Numbered from the stretch's first letter, positions 7,856 through 15,504 are shown. The stretch is 15,562 bases of DNA from Deltaproteobacteria bacterium (GCA_020444165.1 JAHLLK010000100.1:1-15562), one strand, 5' to 3'. Made by a program: numbers and translations. Notes: generated from the sequence alone by a model not told the origin.

Positions 7856-8275
7856 ATGTCCTCCCGCATTGGTCCCAAAGACACCACCGCCGACCTGGGC
7901 CTCTGGGTGGAAGCCGATTCCCTGCCCGAACTCTTCGAATCCGCCGCCACCACCCTGGGGGAAATCATGGTCCTCGGCCCCCGCGATGGCGAAATCGCCT
8001 GGCACCCCCTGGATATCTCCGGGCCCGATTACGTTGACCTATTGGTCAGACTACTCTCCGAGGTGGTCTACCTCCTGGACGCCCATCAATTGGTCACCGT
8101 GGCCTGCCATATCTCGGAACTCCAACCCGCCCGCCTCTCCGCCCGCCTCGGCACCATCCCCTACGACCCTTCCACCCACCAACCCGGCGAAGACGTAAAG
8201 GCCGTCACCTACCACGAAGCCTCCGTCGCCCCCAGCGGACCCCGCTGGCGCGCCGAGGTGGTGTTCGATGTTTAG
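7856..8275 (+). CDS. Archease (RtcB RNA ligase activator)
   Basis: A 139-residue archease, the small protein that helps RtcB become guanylylated and turn over. Family landmarks are the TADLGLWVEA block (11-20) with Asp13, the VKAVTYHEASV block with Lys115, and the C-terminal Asp138-Val139 that ends the protein, corresponding to the Asp/Lys/Asp/Ile set known to matter in human archease. The histidine usual before TAD (H-T-A-D) is Thr10 here. The chosen ATG at 7856 has AGGGAG six bases upstream; the in-frame ATG at 7817 would overlap the region next to the preceding terminator and add a non-family N-terminus. The gene is followed, after a 636-base structured gap, by rtcB on the same strand, which strongly supports the assignment. 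Confidence 0.9.
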   Translation: MSSRIGPKDTTADLGLWVEADSLPELFESAATTLGEIMVLGPRDGEIAWHPLDISGPDYVDLLVRLLSEVVYLLDAHQLVTVACHISELQPARLSARLGTIPYDPSTHQPGEDVKAVTYHEASVAPSGPRWRAEVVFDV

Positions 8276-8303
8276 GAGGGAGGGGGGGAGGAATGGGGAG
8301 AAG

Positions 8304-8345
8304 AATGTGGGGGAACCCTTTTCCTTTTGAAGCCAAAAGAAAAGC
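8304..8345 (+). terminator. Weak terminator-like hairpin after archease
   Basis: GTGGGGGAACCC followed by T-rich sequence, with CTTTTG (8324-8329) facing CAAAAG a few bases later, begins about 30 bases after the archease stop. It looks like a shortened relative of the G-rich hairpins at 7748 and 12086. The 12-mer at 8318-8329 recurs inverted at 8743-8754, bracketing the hairpin array that lies between. Confidence 0.35.
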
Positions 8346-8707
8346 CCGGCTGGCGCAGGCGGCCGGGCGCGGGCCAAGGATGGCCCGCCACAGAGCTTTG
8401 ATTTTGTAAAATCAAAGCTCTGTGAGCGCTGAGGCAAAACCGCGTTTTTGAGAGTGATGCACGGTGCGTCCTGCACCGTGCATCTTGGAAAGTTGGCAAA
8501 AGTGTGGTTTTGCCAACTTCCACAAATCACTTGCCTTTCAGGCTCGTGATTTGGCGGGCCATCCCTGGCCCGCATGAGGCCGATTGCGCAAAACAAACCG
8601 ACAAAATATTGCATAACTTACTGTAAGAACGTCAATAATTTCGCAAATAACGCGCATCGGCCTCTTTTTGCCTCAGCGATGAGCAAAAGGCCAGGACGGC
8701 CTTTTGC
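8345..8707. other. Dense hairpin array between archease and rtcB
   Basis: About 360 bases in which almost every stretch belongs to an inverted repeat. In order: 8345-8350/8362-8367 (6 bp); 8369-8375/8382-8388 (7 bp); 8389-8405/8408-8424 (17 bp); 8456-8467/8473-8484 (12 bp); 8487-8501/8508-8521 (14 bp with a bulged A); 8523-8530/8546-8553 (8 bp); 8554-8560/8567-8573 (7 bp); 8576-8589 with 8652-8664 (13 bp with a bulge, enclosing an AT-rich 62-base loop); 8683-8692/8698-8707 (10 bp). A perfect 13-bp pair, 8427-8439 with 8666-8678, closes over most of these as a multibranch junction. No credible gene lies here. It could be a structured RNA, a nested repeat element, or both. Confidence 0.6.
8493..8566. 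repeat. Second copy of the hairpin module found upstream of gyrA
   Basis: This segment aligns with 2438-2513. The hairpin core (8493-8516 against 2438-2461) is identical at 22 of 24 bases, followed by shared ACAAATC.CTTGCCTTT, CAGGC and ATTTGGCG blocks at matching spacing. The stem pairs just outside the core differ in both copies but remain paired. Confidence 0.6.
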
Positions 8708-8911
8708 GCCATCTAGCGATAGATAATCCCCCACCCCCCTTCCAAAAGGAAAAGCATAGGGGTTGGTGTCCAGAACTCATGTGTTGATGTGACCCTAGGG
8801 TTAAATTGATACGGTTCGCTTGCACGGGGAAAGCAAGGCCAGCCTTTTAAGTCCCCGCCTGTCGTGGCAAACTTGAGGGATAGAAAAAAAACGAAGTTTG
8901 GAGGCAAAACC
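8708..8911 (+). other. rtcB upstream region
   Basis: About 200 bases before rtcB with no gene. It contains the inverted 12-mer at 8743-8754 (partner at 8318-8329). I found no convincing sigma70 or sigma54 promoter, although rtcB presumably has one here because the long structured gap makes simple readthrough from archease uncertain. Confidence 0.35.
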
Positions 8912-10354
8912 ATGGCCTTGCCACGAGGCATGCGGGAGATCGGCACCCACCGCTGGCTGCTGCCCAAGTCGGGGGACATGAAGACCGACGCCGTGGTGCT
9001 GGCCGACCATAAGCTCCTGGACGCCCTCTTCACCGACGGCACCCTGCAGCAACTCGCCAATGTGGCCGGCCTGCCCGGCATCGTGGGCAACGCCTGGGCC
9101 ATGCCCGACGCTCACCAGGGCTACGGCTTTCCCATCGGCGGGGTGGCCGCCTTTGATCCCGAGAGCGGGGTGGTGTCCCCCGGCGGGGTGGGCTACGACA
9201 TCAACTGCGGGGTGCGGCTGGTGGGCTCCCTCTTGGCTGCGGACGACCTCTCCCCCCGGGATTACCACCGCCTGGCCGACGCCTTGGCCGTGGGGGTGCC
9301 GGCCGGGGTGGGGCAAACAGGAGGGGTGAACCTGGGCGAGCGGGAAATGGACCGCGTGCTCACCGAGGGCGCCGCCTGGGCCGTGCGGCAAGGCCTGGGT
9401 CTCCCCGGGGACTTGGCGCACATGGAGGCCCAGGGAGCCCTGCCCGGAGCCCGGCCGGACGAGGTCAGCTCCCGGGCCCGGGAGCGCGGCCGCCAGCAGG
9501 CCGGCACCCTGGGCGCGGGCAACCATTTCCTGGAGCTGGCCCGGGTGGAGGAGGTCTTCGACCCCGCGGCCGCCCCGGTCTACGGCCTGCACCCCGGCGG
9601 TCTGGTCATCTGGATTCACTCCGGCTCCCGCGGCCTGGGCCACCAGGTCTGTGACGACTTCCTGCGCCTCCTGGCCCGCGACGCCTCGGTGTTGCATCCC
9701 CCCGACCGCCAACTGGTGGCCGCCTCGCCCGGGAGCAAGCTGGGCCGGGCCTACCTGGGGGCTATGGCCGCCGCGGCCAACTACGCCTTCAACAACCGCC
9801 AGGTGCTCTGCCACCTGGTGCGCGAGATCATGGCCCAGACCCTGGGCCGCTCCCCGGCCAAGCTGGGCCTGGAGTTGATCTACGACCTGGCCCACAACGT
9901 GGCCAAGTTGGAAAAGCACAAGGTTGACGGCAAATTACGCTCGCTGTGGGTGCACAGGAAAGGCGCCACCCGGGCCCTGGGACCCGGCCACCCTGAGTTG
10001 CCTACAGAATACCGACCCGTGGGTCAGCCAGTGCTCCTGCCCGGGGACATGGGCCGGGCCAGCTACGTGCTGCGGGGCACCGCCGTGGCCGACCGGGAGA
10101 CCTTTGCCAGCGCGGCCCACGGCGCCGGCCGGGTGCTTTCCCGCACGGCGGCCAAGAAATTGGCCCGGGGCCGCAAGATCGAGGACGAGCTGGCCGCCCG
10201 GAAAATCACCGTACGCAGCCACAGCCGCGGCACCCTGGCCGAGGAAATGCCCGAAGCCTATAAGGATGTGACCCAAGTAGCCAGGGTTCTGCACGAATCC
10301 GGGGTGGCCACCCTGGTGGCCCGCACCCGGCCAATCGTGGTCATCAAGGGATGA
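8912..10354 (+). CDS. rtcB: RNA-splicing ligase RtcB
   Basis: A GTP- and Mn-dependent RNA ligase that joins 2',3'-cyclic phosphate (3'-phosphate) ends to 5'-hydroxyl ends through a GMP-histidine intermediate. The 480 residues match the long archaeal-type RtcB (Pyrococcus horikoshii, 481) rather than the 408-residue E. coli form. Metal and active-site residues are in place: Asp96 and Cys99 (YDINCGVR), His205 (GAGNHFLE), His236 (IHSGSRGLGH), His328 (DLAHNVAK) and the guanylylated His403 (AAHGAGRVLSR), with MPDAHQGYGFPIGG at 64-77. The ATG at 8912 has GGAGG seven bases upstream; the in-frame ATG at 8864 has no such site. Archease lies upstream on the same strand, so the two form an RNA repair pair. 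No rtcA or RtcR regulator is visible in the window. Confidence 0.97.
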   Translation: MALPRGMREIGTHRWLLPKSGDMKTDAVVLADHKLLDALFTDGTLQQLANVAGLPGIVGNAWAMPDAHQGYGFPIGGVAAFDPESGVVSPGGVGYDINCGVRLVGSLLAADDLSPRDYHRLADALAVGVPAGVGQTGGVNLGEREMDRVLTEGAAWAVRQGLGLPGDLAHMEAQGALPGARPDEVSSRARERGRQQAGTLGAGNHFLELARVEEVFDPAAAPVYGLHPGGLVIWIHSGSRGLGHQVCDDFLRLLARDASVLHPPDRQLVAASPGSKLGRAYLGAMAAAANYAFNNRQVLCHLVREIMAQTLGRSPAKLGLELIYDLAHNVAKLEKHKVDGKLRSLWVHRKGATRALGPGHPELPTEYRPVGQPVLLPGDMGRASYVLRGTAVADRETFASAAHGAGRVLSRTAAKKLARGRKIEDELAARKITVRSHSRGTLAEEMPEAYKDVTQVARVLHESGVATLVARTRPIVVIKG

Positions 10355-10462
10355 GGCGGAGCGATAAGGCTGGACTAGACCAAAATAACACATAAAAAGG
10401 CAAAGGGACTAGAAAAGGGATCGGGAAACAGCCTAACAACGAAAGACGCAACGACCGGGCGG

Positions 10463-11887
10463 TCAGGCAGCCGGCGGGGTGGCGGCGGCCGCGTGCACCC
10501 GGTTGCGGCCGGCCTCCTTGGCCTGCATGAGGGCTTGGTCCGCCCGATCAAACAACCGTCCGGGGGTGTCTCCGGTAAAAGCCAGGGCCGCGCCCATGGA
10601 GATGGTGAGGCGAATCTCCCCCTCGCCCTCATAGGTGAAGCGGATCTTCTCCGCTGCCTGCCGGACCTTCTCGGCCATGGTCACCGCCTCCATCATGGGG
10701 GTGCGCGGCAGGATGGCCACGAACTCGTCCCCGGCATAGCGGTACAGGGTGTCCGTCTCCCGCAGGGCCTTGCAGGTGAACATGGCGATGGCCTTCAGGG
10801 CCCGGTCCCCGGCCTGGGGTCCATATTCGTCATTTATACGGCGGAAGTGGTCGATATCGAAGACCAAAAGGGATAGCGGCTGGGCCGAAGCGTCCTCCAG
10901 CCGAGCGGCCAACTCCAGGCCCAGGGCCCGTTTGTTGGGCAGGGCGGTGAGGGGGCAGTTCAAGGCCTGGCGGGCCCGCTTCTCGGCCGCGCGGTCCTGT
11001 TCGGCCACGGCCAGCTTGCCTCGCAACAGCATTTCCTTGGCCCGCACCAGCACCGCCTGCACCCGGTTGCGGTAGTTCTCCTCGGCGGCGCGGCGGGCCT
11101 TCAGGGTGTCCCGAAGCTGGCGGATGTGGCCCAGGGCCTGGTTCCGTAGAGCCGGCAGGTCCCCGGCCCGGTTGACCTCCTCCAGCATCAGGGCCAGGGA
11201 CTCGGCCAAATGGCGGCTGTGCTCCTTGCCCTCCGTGACCAATTGGTCATTCAAAGCCCCGAAGGCGTCGGTCATCTCCACCTCGGTCTTCAGCACCTCG
11301 GTCATCACCTCCCGGAAAGCCTTTTCGGTGTCCCGGCGTTCGCGTTGCAGGGTGGCGTGGAAAAGGTCCATGAGGTCGGCCACGGTGACCATGGCCGGGC
11401 GCACCGCACCCTCGTCGATGTCCCATTGCAAGCGCTCCACCGCGCTGTCCAGGGCGGCGTCGAACTTCTCATCGCCCAGACGGAGGCCCATCAAGAGGGC
11501 CAGCACCACGTGGCGCCCCGCCTCGGAGCGGGCCCGCCAATCTTGGGGCACCTCCTGCATCTCGGTGACCGTGTCCACCGCCCCGCCCTGTCCGGAACTG
11601 GGCTCGGACTGCAAGGCCTGGCGCAGAACCTCCACCGCCTGCACCACCGGCTCGATTTTGGGTGGCGTGACGGCAATCGCCTTCTTCAGCTTCTTCAGGG
11701 CTTTTTCGGTGTTCCGGGTGTAGTCGCCAGAAACCATGCCGGAAAGGGCGGTCACTGCGGAGCGCAGCACCTCGAAAAGCTCACCGTACCGGGTCTCCAT
11801 CTTGTCCAGCTCGGCGGATAGGCGCCAGACCCGCTGCCGCAGCGGCGAATCCTCGGACGCGGGACCCGGAGTGTTTACTTCAACCAT
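10463..11887 (-). CDS. Diguanylate cyclase (GGDEF domain, AGDEF variant) with long helical N-terminus
   Basis: A 474-residue soluble protein. Residues 1 to about 300 are mostly charged helical or coiled-coil sequence without transmembrane segments or a recognised sensor domain. The C-terminal GGDEF domain (about 311-465) shows PLTALPNKRAL, the metal-binding FDIDHFRRIND block (Asp344), the signature RYAGDEF (AGDEF at 385-389) and ADQALMQAKEAGRNRV near the end. RETD (376-379), five residues before the signature, is a canonical RxxD inhibitory site for c-di-GMP. Alanine replaces the first glycine; such AGDEF proteins can be active, so synthesis of c-di-GMP is likely but unproven. The ATG at 11887 is preferred because AAGGAGG lies eight bases upstream; an in-frame ATG at 11989 has no such support. 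It converges with rtcB across 108 bases with no obvious terminator. Confidence 0.9.
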   Translation of the reverse strand: MVEVNTPGPASEDSPLRQRVWRLSAELDKMETRYGELFEVLRSAVTALSGMVSGDYTRNTEKALKKLKKAIAVTPPKIEPVVQAVEVLRQALQSEPSSGQGGAVDTVTEMQEVPQDWRARSEAGRHVVLALLMGLRLGDEKFDAALDSAVERLQWDIDEGAVRPAMVTVADLMDLFHATLQRERRDTEKAFREVMTEVLKTEVEMTDAFGALNDQLVTEGKEHSRHLAESLALMLEEVNRAGDLPALRNQALGHIRQLRDTLKARRAAEENYRNRVQAVLVRAKEMLLRGKLAVAEQDRAAEKRARQALNCPLTALPNKRALGLELAARLEDASAQPLSLLVFDIDHFRRINDEYGPQAGDRALKAIAMFTCKALRETDTLYRYAGDEFVAILPRTPMMEAVTMAEKVRQAAEKIRFTYEGEGEIRLTISMGAALAFTGDTPGRLFDRADQALMQAKEAGRNRVHAAAATPPAA

Positions 11888-12085
11888 AGCCACAGCCTCC
11901 TTAGCCCATTCTAGCACCGACAACCACTTGGGCGGCGGCGGGTAATCCAGGGCCTTCCTGGTCTTATCGGCCGAAAGGGGGCAGGGCATTAGCTGGGACG
12001 CAAAAGCAATAGACTGGGGTTGTATAGGTAAAATCTTTCCGACAGGCTAATACAAAACCATTAAAGTTTTTTCGGAGAAGGGGGG

Positions 12086-12132
12086 TGTGGGGGGAAGGAC
12101 CCTTTTGGGAAAAAAGGGTCCTTCCCCCCACA
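12086..12132 (-). terminator. Strong terminator after the MFS-ATPase gene
   Basis: Bases 12088-12106 pair perfectly with 12112-12130 (19 bp), extended by two more pairs to 12086/12132. Read on the minus strand, it begins 22 bases after the stop codon of the transporter gene. The stem contains T- and A-runs but no separate T-tail. It closely resembles the hairpin at 7748-7791. Confidence 0.7.
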
Positions 12133-12153
12133 TTCCACTTTCCCAACCAGCTC

Positions 12154-13872
12154 CTATCGCCGGGTGATGAGGCGCAGCACGTTCGCCCCGCCTTGCCGCT
12201 CATAGATCAGGTCGTCGCTGAAGCTTTTCAGGAGGTGGGTGCCCAGGTTGGCCGCCTGCCGCTCCTCCAGCCCGGACTCCAGGTCCGGGGCCGGCACGGT
12301 GAGGGGGTTGAAGGCCTGGCCCTGGTCGATGAGGGTGATGGTAAAAGCCGTGGGGCCGGACTCCACGGCCAGGGAGAACTCCCCGGGGTGATGGTATGGG
12401 TAGTTCAGGGCGTTCACCGCCAACTCTTCGGCATAGGCATGGCCCGCGATGTTGGTGACCGCCTCCTCCAAGACCAGCTCCAGGCGGAATATCTTGTCGT
12501 CCGGAAGGGCTGCCCGCTGGGCGTGCTGGCGCACAAAGAGGGTGGCCGGGGCCAGGCTCTCCGGCTCGGCCGGGAAGGTTTGCAGGTAGGGCAGCAGGGC
12601 GTCGGGGGCCAGCTCGGCCGGCCGGGGAGCCGGGGCCGGGGCGGCGGGGCGGCCGGCCCGGGCCTGGTCGCGGCGGAGCAGGAGGGACACCACCAGGGCG
12701 ACGGCGAACAGCACGATGAAAGTGGTGAGGGTGGCGCTGTAGTTGCCGGTTCTCTCCCGCACCCAGGCGGTGAACAAGGGCCCGGTGAGCCCTGCCGCGG
12801 CCCAGGCCGTGAGGATGTAGCCGTGGATGGCCGCCAAATGGCGGGTGCCGAAAAGATCCCCGATGTAGGCGGGAATGCAGGAGAAACCGCCGCCGTAACA
12901 GGTCATGGCGAGGAACAGCAGACCCTGGAACAACCAGGCGTCGGCGGTGCGGGGCAAGAGAAAGAAGGCCACGATCTGCAAAACGAAAAACGCCGCGTAG
13001 GTGTTGGAGCGGCCGATGTAGTCCGAGAGGCTGGCCCAGGCCAGGCGGCCGCCGCCGTTGAACAGGCCGATGAGTCCCACCATGGCCGCGGCGGCCAAGG
13101 GCGTCAGCCCGGCCAGCTCCTGGGCCATGGGCGAGGCCACCGAGATGATGGCGATGCCGCAGGTGACGTTGATGTAGAGCACCAGCCAAAGGTAGTAGAA
13201 ACGGGCCGAGCCCAGGGCCTGCCGCGCGGTGTAGCCCGTGGCTTCCTCGGCGAGCGAGGGGGCGGCGGGCAGCTTGACCGGCCGGCCAGGTGACCAGCCA
13301 GCCGGCGGCGGGGCCAGGTACCAGGAGGAGGCCAGCATCACCACGAAGTAGATCACCGCCAGGCAGACAAAAGTGAGGGGGGGGCCCACCGCCACGATGA
13401 GGCGCTGAATCACCGGGCTGGCCAAGAGCGAGGCGAAACCAAAGCCCATGATGGCCAAGCCGGTGGCCAGACCCCGGCGGTCCGGGAACCATTTCACCAA
13501 GGTGGAAACCGGCGCGATGTAGCCCACGCCCAGGCCGATCCCGCCCAAAACGCCGTAGGAGAGATACAACAGGGAGAGATTGTGCAGGTACAGGGCCAGC
13601 CCTGAGCCGGCCAGGCCCAAGCCGAAAAAGGTGGCCGCGGCCAGGCCCGAGCGACGGGGACCGTGCTTTTCCACCAGTCCGCCGAAAAGCGCGGCCGAAA
13701 GACCCAGGAAAAGGATGGCCAGGCTGAAAGTGAACTGAACCTCGGCCAGGCTCCAGCCATACCCCTTCACCAGCGGTTTGGCGAAAACGCTCCAGGCGTA
13801 GACCGAGCCAATGGAGAGATGCAGGCCCACCCCGGAAGCGGCAATGAGCCAACGGTTCTTGACAGCGGCCAT
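12154..13872 (-). CDS. OFA-like MFS transporter fused to an RsbW/SpoIIAB-type ATPase domain
   Basis: A 572-residue membrane protein. Residues 1 to about 400 form a 12-helix major facilitator of the oxalate/formate antiporter type: GLHLSIGSVYAWSVF near the N-terminus, VEKHGPRRSG after helix 2, KWFPDRRGLATG (127-138), and a long central loop near 190-215. A Pro/Ala linker (about 401-425) leads to a cytoplasmic GHKL domain (about 440-572) like anti-sigma-factor kinases: N-box LEEAVTN with Glu470 and Asn474, LIDQGQAFNP with Asp516, and NLGTHLLKSFSDDLIYE (542-558). The key Glu and Asn of SpoIIAB-type kinases are both present. The ATG at 13872 has GGGGAG seven bases upstream; the frame could extend to 14019, but that part is not membrane-protein-like. 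Substrate and kinase partner are unknown, and no anti-anti-sigma gene is in the window. Confidence 0.92.
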   Translation of the reverse strand: MAAVKNRWLIAASGVGLHLSIGSVYAWSVFAKPLVKGYGWSLAEVQFTFSLAILFLGLSAALFGGLVEKHGPRRSGLAAATFFGLGLAGSGLALYLHNLSLLYLSYGVLGGIGLGVGYIAPVSTLVKWFPDRRGLATGLAIMGFGFASLLASPVIQRLIVAVGPPLTFVCLAVIYFVVMLASSWYLAPPPAGWSPGRPVKLPAAPSLAEEATGYTARQALGSARFYYLWLVLYINVTCGIAIISVASPMAQELAGLTPLAAAAMVGLIGLFNGGGRLAWASLSDYIGRSNTYAAFFVLQIVAFFLLPRTADAWLFQGLLFLAMTCYGGGFSCIPAYIGDLFGTRHLAAIHGYILTAWAAAGLTGPLFTAWVRERTGNYSATLTTFIVLFAVALVVSLLLRRDQARAGRPAAPAPAPRPAELAPDALLPYLQTFPAEPESLAPATLFVRQHAQRAALPDDKIFRLELVLEEAVTNIAGHAYAEELAVNALNYPYHHPGEFSLAVESGPTAFTITLIDQGQAFNPLTVPAPDLESGLEERQAANLGTHLLKSFSDDLIYERQGGANVLRLITRR

Positions 13873-14076
13873 GCAGGGTCTCCCCGTTGGGTTTGGGAGA
13901 GGTAGGCTGCCCCCGGGGGCATCCGCAGAGGGGACTCCCGCCCGGCGCCTGTTCTCCGCGGCGCCCCAGGGAAGGCGCGGGGCGGCGGGGCGGCGGGGCG
14001 ACCGGACAGGGCCCGTCAAGCATCCTAGGTCGCGGGGTAAGGATTTGGCAAGGGGCTAAATCTCTCCCGCGGGGGA

Positions 14077-14116
14077 AACCAAACCCCCGCCCGGACCGGC
14101 CGAGCGGGGGTTGGTT
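14077..14116 (-). terminator. Terminator after the acyl-CoA dehydrogenase gene
   Basis: Bases 14077-14090 pair with 14104-14116 (13 bp, one bulged A) around a GC-rich loop. On the minus strand it lies about 70 bases after the stop codon and continues into TTTGGTTT. It separates this transcript from the transporter gene. Confidence 0.55.
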
Positions 14117-14185
14117 CGCGTAATAAAAGGCTTGGCAACTCGTTGAAAACGGCTATCAAGGCCTTCTGGTTCGACCCTCAGCCCT

Positions 14186-15346
14186 TCACAACAAGGACCC
14201 GATGATGATCTTCTGCACCTGGGAGGTGCCCTCGTAAATCTGGGTGATCTTGGCGTCGCGCATCATGCGCTCCACCGGGTAGTCCTTGACAAAGCCGTAG
14301 CCGCCCAGCACCTGCACCGCGTCGGTGGTGACCCTCATGGCCGTTTCCGCGGCAAAAAGCTTGGACATGGCCGAGAGGCGGATGGCTTCCTGGGGCACCC
14401 GGGAGAGGTCCTTGGGGATCTCCCCGAACACGGAACAGGCCTTGTACACCAACTGCCGCGCGGCCTCCACTTGGGTGTCCATGTCGGCCAGCATCCAGTT
14501 GAGGCCCTGGAAGGCGATGATGGGCTTGCCGAACTGGGTGCGCTCCTTGGCGTAACCCACCGCATAGTCCAAGGCCCCCTGGGCGATGCCCAAGGCCTGG
14601 GCCGCCACGCAGGGGCGGGTGAAGTCCAAGGTTTTCATGAGGATATGGAAGCCGTCGCCCTCCCGGCCCAAGAGGTTGTCGGCCGGGACCTCGCAGTCCT
14701 CGAAGATCAGCTCGCAGGTGGTGGAGCCCCGGATGCCCATCTTGTCCTCGTGCTTGCCGATGGAGAAGCCGGGGGCGCCCTTTTCCACCACGATGATGGA
14801 CAGCCCGCCCTGGTGGGCCTTCTTTTCCGGGTCGGTGAGGCAGGCCACGCAGACATACTGGGCCGCGTCGGCGTGGCTGATGAACTGCTTGCCGCCGTTG
14901 ATGATATACTTGTCGCCCTTTTTGACCGCTTTGGTGCGCATTCCCTGCACGTCAGAGCCGGCGCCCGGCTCGGTGAGCCCGAAAGCCACCAGATGCTCGC
15001 CACTTGCCAGGCCGGGGAACCATTTGTCCTTCTGGGCTTCGCTGCCGGCCAGCATCATGGGCATGGAGCCCAGCTCGTGCACCAAGAGGATCACCGAGGA
15101 AGAGGCGCAGACCTTGGCTATCTCCTCCACGGCCAGGCAGAAGGCCAGGACGCCCATCTCGGCGCCGCCGTACTTCTCCTTGAAATCGCAGGCGAAAAGC
15201 CCGTTATCCCGCAGGACTTCCACCGCGTCCCAGGCGAACTCGCCCTTGACGTCACGCGCCGCCGCCCCGGGGAGCAGTTCCTCCCGGGCGATGCGGCGCA
15301 CGGTATCCTGCAGCATGCGTTGTTCATCGGTCAGCTCGTAAAGCAT
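14186..15346 (-). CDS. Acyl-CoA dehydrogenase
   Basis: A FAD-dependent enzyme of 386 residues, the usual length for soluble acyl-CoA dehydrogenases, which introduce a trans-2 double bond into an acyl-CoA and pass electrons to electron-transfer flavoprotein. Seen: N-terminal helical domain starting YELTDEQRMLQDTVRRIARE, the FGLTEPGAGSDVQGM flavin/substrate motif (123-136), RTQFGKPIIAFQGLNWMLAD (269-288), LGGYGFVKDYPVERMMRDAK (347-366), and the catalytic Glu372 in IYEGTSQVQ. That Glu position is typical of short- and medium-chain enzymes; exact chain length cannot be told. The ATG at 15346 has GGGAGGG about nine bases upstream and the family N-terminus; the open frame beyond it is low-complexity. 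A thiolase gene lies directly upstream on the same strand, suggesting a beta-oxidation or butyrate-type operon. Confidence 0.96.
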   Translation of the reverse strand: MLYELTDEQRMLQDTVRRIAREELLPGAAARDVKGEFAWDAVEVLRDNGLFACDFKEKYGGAEMGVLAFCLAVEEIAKVCASSSVILLVHELGSMPMMLAGSEAQKDKWFPGLASGEHLVAFGLTEPGAGSDVQGMRTKAVKKGDKYIINGGKQFISHADAAQYVCVACLTDPEKKAHQGGLSIIVVEKGAPGFSIGKHEDKMGIRGSTTCELIFEDCEVPADNLLGREGDGFHILMKTLDFTRPCVAAQALGIAQGALDYAVGYAKERTQFGKPIIAFQGLNWMLADMDTQVEAARQLVYKACSVFGEIPKDLSRVPQEAIRLSAMSKLFAAETAMRVTTDAVQVLGGYGFVKDYPVERMMRDAKITQIYEGTSQVQKIIIGSLL

Positions 15347-15474
15347 GGCTCTGGTCCCTCCCCTGGAGGCCCCCGGCGGGGGCCGGACCGCTAAGCAGGA
15401 AGAAGGCCGGACGGCGGGAGCCTGCCCCGGCGGGGCCGGACTCCCAGGCGCAAACCGGCCCGGATGGCGGGCAG

Positions 15475-15496
15475 GGGGGCCCTTCCGCGGGCCCCC
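15475..15496 (-). other. GC hairpin between thiolase and acyl-CoA dehydrogenase
   Basis: GGGGGCCC (15475-15482) pairs perfectly with 15489-15496 just after the thiolase stop. A second hairpin (15368-15374/15378-15384) lies before the dehydrogenase ribosome site. Neither has a T-run, so they may protect or process the transcript rather than end it. Confidence 0.4.
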
Positions 15497-15504
15497 GCCG
15501 CGGC

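Noticed and set aside
8493..8516. Sigma54 promoter upstream of rtcB (TGGC...TTGC)
   Set aside because: The GG and GC elements are about 15 bases apart instead of 10, and the sequence is explained by the hairpin shared with 2438-2461.
8345..8707. CRISPR array
   Set aside because: The repeats are inverted and of differing sequence, not regularly spaced direct repeats with unique spacers, and no cas genes are present.
8795..8830. tRNA-like GGTTCGC motif before rtcB
   Set aside because: No acceptor, D or anticodon stems could be paired around it.
12200..14023. A 607-codon open frame overlapping the MFS-ATPase gene in another frame on the same strand
   Set aside because: Its translation is Gly/Pro/Arg/His-rich without membrane helices; the overlapping frame encodes a complete carrier and ATPase domain.
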